Assembly (NCBI RefSeq): GCF_023502205.1
Contig: NZ_JAMFLG010000006.1
Span: 1-64,000 of the forward strand
Origin: Aquiflexum sp. TKW24L
GTDB taxonomy: Bacteria; Bacteroidota; Bacteroidia; Cytophagales; Cyclobacteriaceae
Length of the DNA: 64,000 bases
Direction of reading: 5' to 3'
This document shows, piece after piece, positions 61,582 through 64,000 of the stretch. The translations under genes were made by a program, and so were the position numbers. A model generated the notes under the pieces. The model made no database searches and was not told where the DNA came from. It saw nothing but the letters and a program-made list of their open reading frames with translations. Each line of letters begins with the position of its first letter. The stretch's first letter is position 1.

Positions 61582-64000
61582 ATGAGAAAAGCTTTACTCT
61601 TTGTTTTTGCGCTTTTCACCATGACACTAAGTATCGAGGTGTCGGCGCAACAACGGGTAATTACCGGAAAGGTAATTTCCGATGAAGATGGGCAGGGCCT
61701 CCCAGGCGCTACCGTCCTCGTGAAGGGTACAACAGTAGGTACTACCACCGATTTGGATGGTAATTACTCTATTAATGTACCTGCCGGATCCAATGTATTG
61801 ATTTATTCTTTTGTGGGTTTAAAAGCCATGGAAGAAGCAATCGGTAACAGATCTGTGATCAATGTAACCCTCACTACTGATGCCTCCCAACTATCCGAAG
61901 TGGTAGTAACGGCTATCGGTATTGAGAAAGAAAAGAAAGCCTTGGGCTACGCAGTAACGACTGTAGGGGATGAGCAAATCCAAAACAGACCGGAAGCTGA
62001 TGTTGCCAGGGTTCTTCAAGGTAAAGTAGCCGGTGTGAATATCACTGCTACAAACGGTATGTCAGGTGCTGGTACAAACATCATCATCAGGGGTTATTCT
62101 TCAGCAACCGGCTCAAACCAGCCTTTGTTTGTGGTTGATGGTGTTCCTTTCAACACCAATACGAATGCCACCAACGGTTTTACAACAGGTGGAGCAACTA
62201 CTTCAAGCCGTTTCTTGGATATTGATCCAAACAACATTGAAAACGTTACAGTGCTGAAAGGTCTTTCCGCAACGGTATTGTATGGTGACCAAGGTAGAAA
62301 CGGTGTAATTTTAATTACCACCAAATCAGGTGCAAACAAAAGGAAGTCTGCAGAAGTCACTGTGAACCAGTCCTTATTTACCAACCAAGCGGCGTCCCTC
62401 CCTACTTTTGGTAGCGAGTACGGCAATGGTTTCCATCAATTAGCGCCTCCTCCATTCTTTTTCTCTAACTGGGGAAATAGGTTGGACATTGGGCTTACAC
62501 ATGGGCACCCAATTGCATTGTCAAATATTGCGGGTATAAGAAACGCATTCCCTGAATTCTTTGTACCTAACCCTGATGGAACCCCTTCTACTACGCCTAT
62601 TTCTTATGATTACAAGGCTTATGAAGATGTGAGTACTGCTTATTTCCAGACAGGCCTCGTTTCTAATACTTCTGTACAGATTGCAGGTTCTTCAGATAGG
62701 ACGGGTTATTCTGCATCTTTCGGTTATACGGACGATGAGGGATTCTTACCGGGCAATAACCTAAAGAAATACAATTTTGGTTTGGGTATCAATTCTGCGG
62801 TGACTGACAAATTTTCCGTAAATTCTTCTTTCACTTTTGCAGTGACAGATTTGGTATCTCCTCCTGTCAATGCTGCTTTCGGTTCAGGCCCTAGTAATGG
62901 TATTCCTTCAGCTTTTGCAAATACACTATATGCACCAAGATCTTATGATTTGGCCAACCTACCTTTCGAAAATCCGGTCGATGGAGGTAATGTGTATTAT
63001 CGTTCAGGTGGTGATCAATTGAATCCAAAATGGCTTTCAAAAAACTACGTGGAATCTTCAGTTGTAAACAGGTTCTTCAACTCAACCTCATTGAATTATG
63101 ATTTCAATGACAACTTCTCTGTTACTTACAGGGTGGGATTGGACACTTATTCTGAAAACAGAGAAAATAAATACAACAAAGGTGGTGGAGGTGCAGTCAG
63201 TACCCTGATCAATACCGGTTATTATAAAACCCAGTATATCAGAAACACCATTTGGAACCAGGATCTGGTATTGAACTACAGAAAGACTTTGTCTGAAAAA
63301 GTTTCCATTTCTGCCCTATTGGGAGGAAACTCCAGGTATGATACCTATGAGCAGGATGGATTGGTTTCCACCGGTCAGTTGGCATTCAACCTTTTCAGAC
63401 ATTCCAACTTCCTTCAGGCTTCATCACGTGATCCGCTTAACGGCGCAAACATGCAATACAAGCAAGAAGAAAGAAGAATGGGTATTTATGGAGCAGTAAC
63501 TGTTGATTATTCAAACTTCCTTTTCTGGAATATTTCAGCAAGAAATGACTGGACTTCTACAGTTGAGCCTGAAAATCAGAGAATACTTTATCCAGGTACT
63601 TCTGTTTCCTTCTTGCCTTCAGAAGCTTTCAATTGGAATTCAGCAGTGGTCAACGACCTTAAGTTGAGATTAGGTTATGGAACCTCAGCAGGTTTTCCTA
63701 CTCCATATAATACCAGAAATATTTTGAATCAAAGTGCAAGAGCATTTCAAAATGCAGGCGGAACAATGTTTCAGACCCAATCAGTAAGTACAAATTTGGG
63801 AAATCCAAACCTGAGACCGGAATTGCATGAAGAAATAGAATTTGGTGTTGAGGCCACCATGTTCAATAATAAATTAAGATTTGACCTTTCTTTGTATCAG
63901 AAAAACACAAATGATCTGATCACAAGAGCCCCGATCGATCCTGCAACAGGATTTACCTTTACCAATATAAACATCGGTAAAATCAGAAACAGGGGGGTTG
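61582..64000 (+). CDS. SusC/RagA-type TonB-linked outer-membrane protein, partial
   Basis: About 806 residues are visible; it runs off the window end. Signal peptide MRKALLFVFALFTMTLSIEVSAQ. CarboxypepD_reg-like domain with 'ITGKVISDEDGQGLPGATVLVKGTTVGTTTDLDGNYSINV' (about 27-66). The plug has 'LSEVVVTAIGIEKEKKALGYAVTTV', 'RVLQGKVAGVNITATNGMSGAGTNIIIRG' and 'NQPLFVVDGVPF', with the SusC-specific 'ATVLYGDQGRNGVILITTK'. The barrel follows. SusC-type receptors import glycans or peptides with a SusD lipoprotein, expected just beyond the window. Confidence 0.95.
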   Translation, partial: MRKALLFVFALFTMTLSIEVSAQQRVITGKVISDEDGQGLPGATVLVKGTTVGTTTDLDGNYSINVPAGSNVLIYSFVGLKAMEEAIGNRSVINVTLTTDASQLSEVVVTAIGIEKEKKALGYAVTTVGDEQIQNRPEADVARVLQGKVAGVNITATNGMSGAGTNIIIRGYSSATGSNQPLFVVDGVPFNTNTNATNGFTTGGATTSSRFLDIDPNNIENVTVLKGLSATVLYGDQGRNGVILITTKSGANKRKSAEVTVNQSLFTNQAASLPTFGSEYGNGFHQLAPPPFFFSNWGNRLDIGLTHGHPIALSNIAGIRNAFPEFFVPNPDGTPSTTPISYDYKAYEDVSTAYFQTGLVSNTSVQIAGSSDRTGYSASFGYTDDEGFLPGNNLKKYNFGLGINSAVTDKFSVNSSFTFAVTDLVSPPVNAAFGSGPSNGIPSAFANTLYAPRSYDLANLPFENPVDGGNVYYRSGGDQLNPKWLSKNYVESSVVNRFFNSTSLNYDFNDNFSVTYRVGLDTYSENRENKYNKGGGGAVSTLINTGYYKTQYIRNTIWNQDLVLNYRKTLSEKVSISALLGGNSRYDTYEQDGLVSTGQLAFNLFRHSNFLQASSRDPLNGANMQYKQEERRMGIYGAVTVDYSNFLFWNISARNDWTSTVEPENQRILYPGTSVSFLPSEAFNWNSAVVNDLKLRLGYGTSAGFPTPYNTRNILNQSARAFQNAGGTMFQTQSVSTNLGNPNLRPELHEEIEFGVEATMFNNKLRFDLSLYQKNTNDLITRAPIDPATGFTFTNINIGKIRNRGV

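Noticed and set aside
1-64000. tRNA, rRNA or known riboswitch genes
   Set aside because: I found no cloverleaf-like or rRNA-like sequence and no recognisable riboswitch core by eye; a covariance-model scan would settle it.

Overview
The window reads as a chromosome segment of a Bacteroidota species, most likely order Cytophagales, family Cyclobacteriaceae (Algoriphagus/Belliella-like). The evidence is a SusC/RagA receptor, a second TonB-dependent receptor with a carboxypeptidase-regulatory N-terminus, several 6-bladed propeller lipoproteins, bacillithiol synthesis (bshC), a type-2 IleRS, GG-leader peptides of the Bacteroidota type, and almost no Shine-Dalgarno sequences. The genus is an inference; no rRNA gene is present.

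Layout. 1-11 kb: housekeeping and envelope genes (DUF1648-like membrane protein, DUF5916 barrel, dGTPase, DinB/DUF1569, ileS-lspA, a lipoprotein, a voltage-gated K+ channel). 11-25 kb, all on the minus strand: a peptide-secretion locus. It holds four short GG-leader precursor genes with near-identical leaders and dissimilar Cys-rich cores, a C39-peptidase ABC exporter, an HlyD adaptor, a VKOR-thioredoxin fusion, a DUF6734-type putative glycosyltransferase and a small HTH regulator. Each precursor is followed by a 6-bladed propeller lipoprotein gene. 25-33 kb: five more intact DUF4221-type lipoproteins, four of them in a tandem array punctuated by a 33-bp perfect hairpin repeat, interrupted by an AAA ATPase of the DUF4143 class. 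33-39 kb: a LytS/LytTR two-component pair, small membrane proteins, a TPR protein and a TonB receptor. 39-42.3 kb: a TRAP transporter (DctP-DctQ-DctM). 42-50 kb: TRIC-type channel, small envelope proteins, psd, glutamate dehydrogenase, cdsA-DUF2007-CPBP protease. 49.7-60.8 kb: dusB, EamA transporter, alpha/beta hydrolase, mnmD-ispF-M16 peptidase, a copper chaperone and CopA ATPase, bshC-fau, a small barrel. 61.6 kb to the end: a SusC-type receptor running off the window.

How the 11-25 kb locus may work. Precursors with a double-Gly leader would be cleaved and exported by the C39 ABC transporter and HlyD, their cysteines oxidised by the VKOR-thioredoxin protein, and possibly glycosylated by the DUF6734 protein. 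That gene set parallels glycocin clusters of Firmicutes, but in a Bacteroidota setting with propeller lipoproteins as candidate immunity or receptor partners. All four precursors share an upstream element with a TCGCGA core and a hairpin whose stem covaries between copies. Three precursors are separated from their lipoprotein gene by a terminator-like hairpin. The locus has grown by segmental duplication: 3' fragments of the HTH and VKOR genes sit upstream of extra precursors. Parts are decaying: one precursor has a frameshift in a G run, one propeller gene has a single nonsense codon, and another has lost its 5' half.
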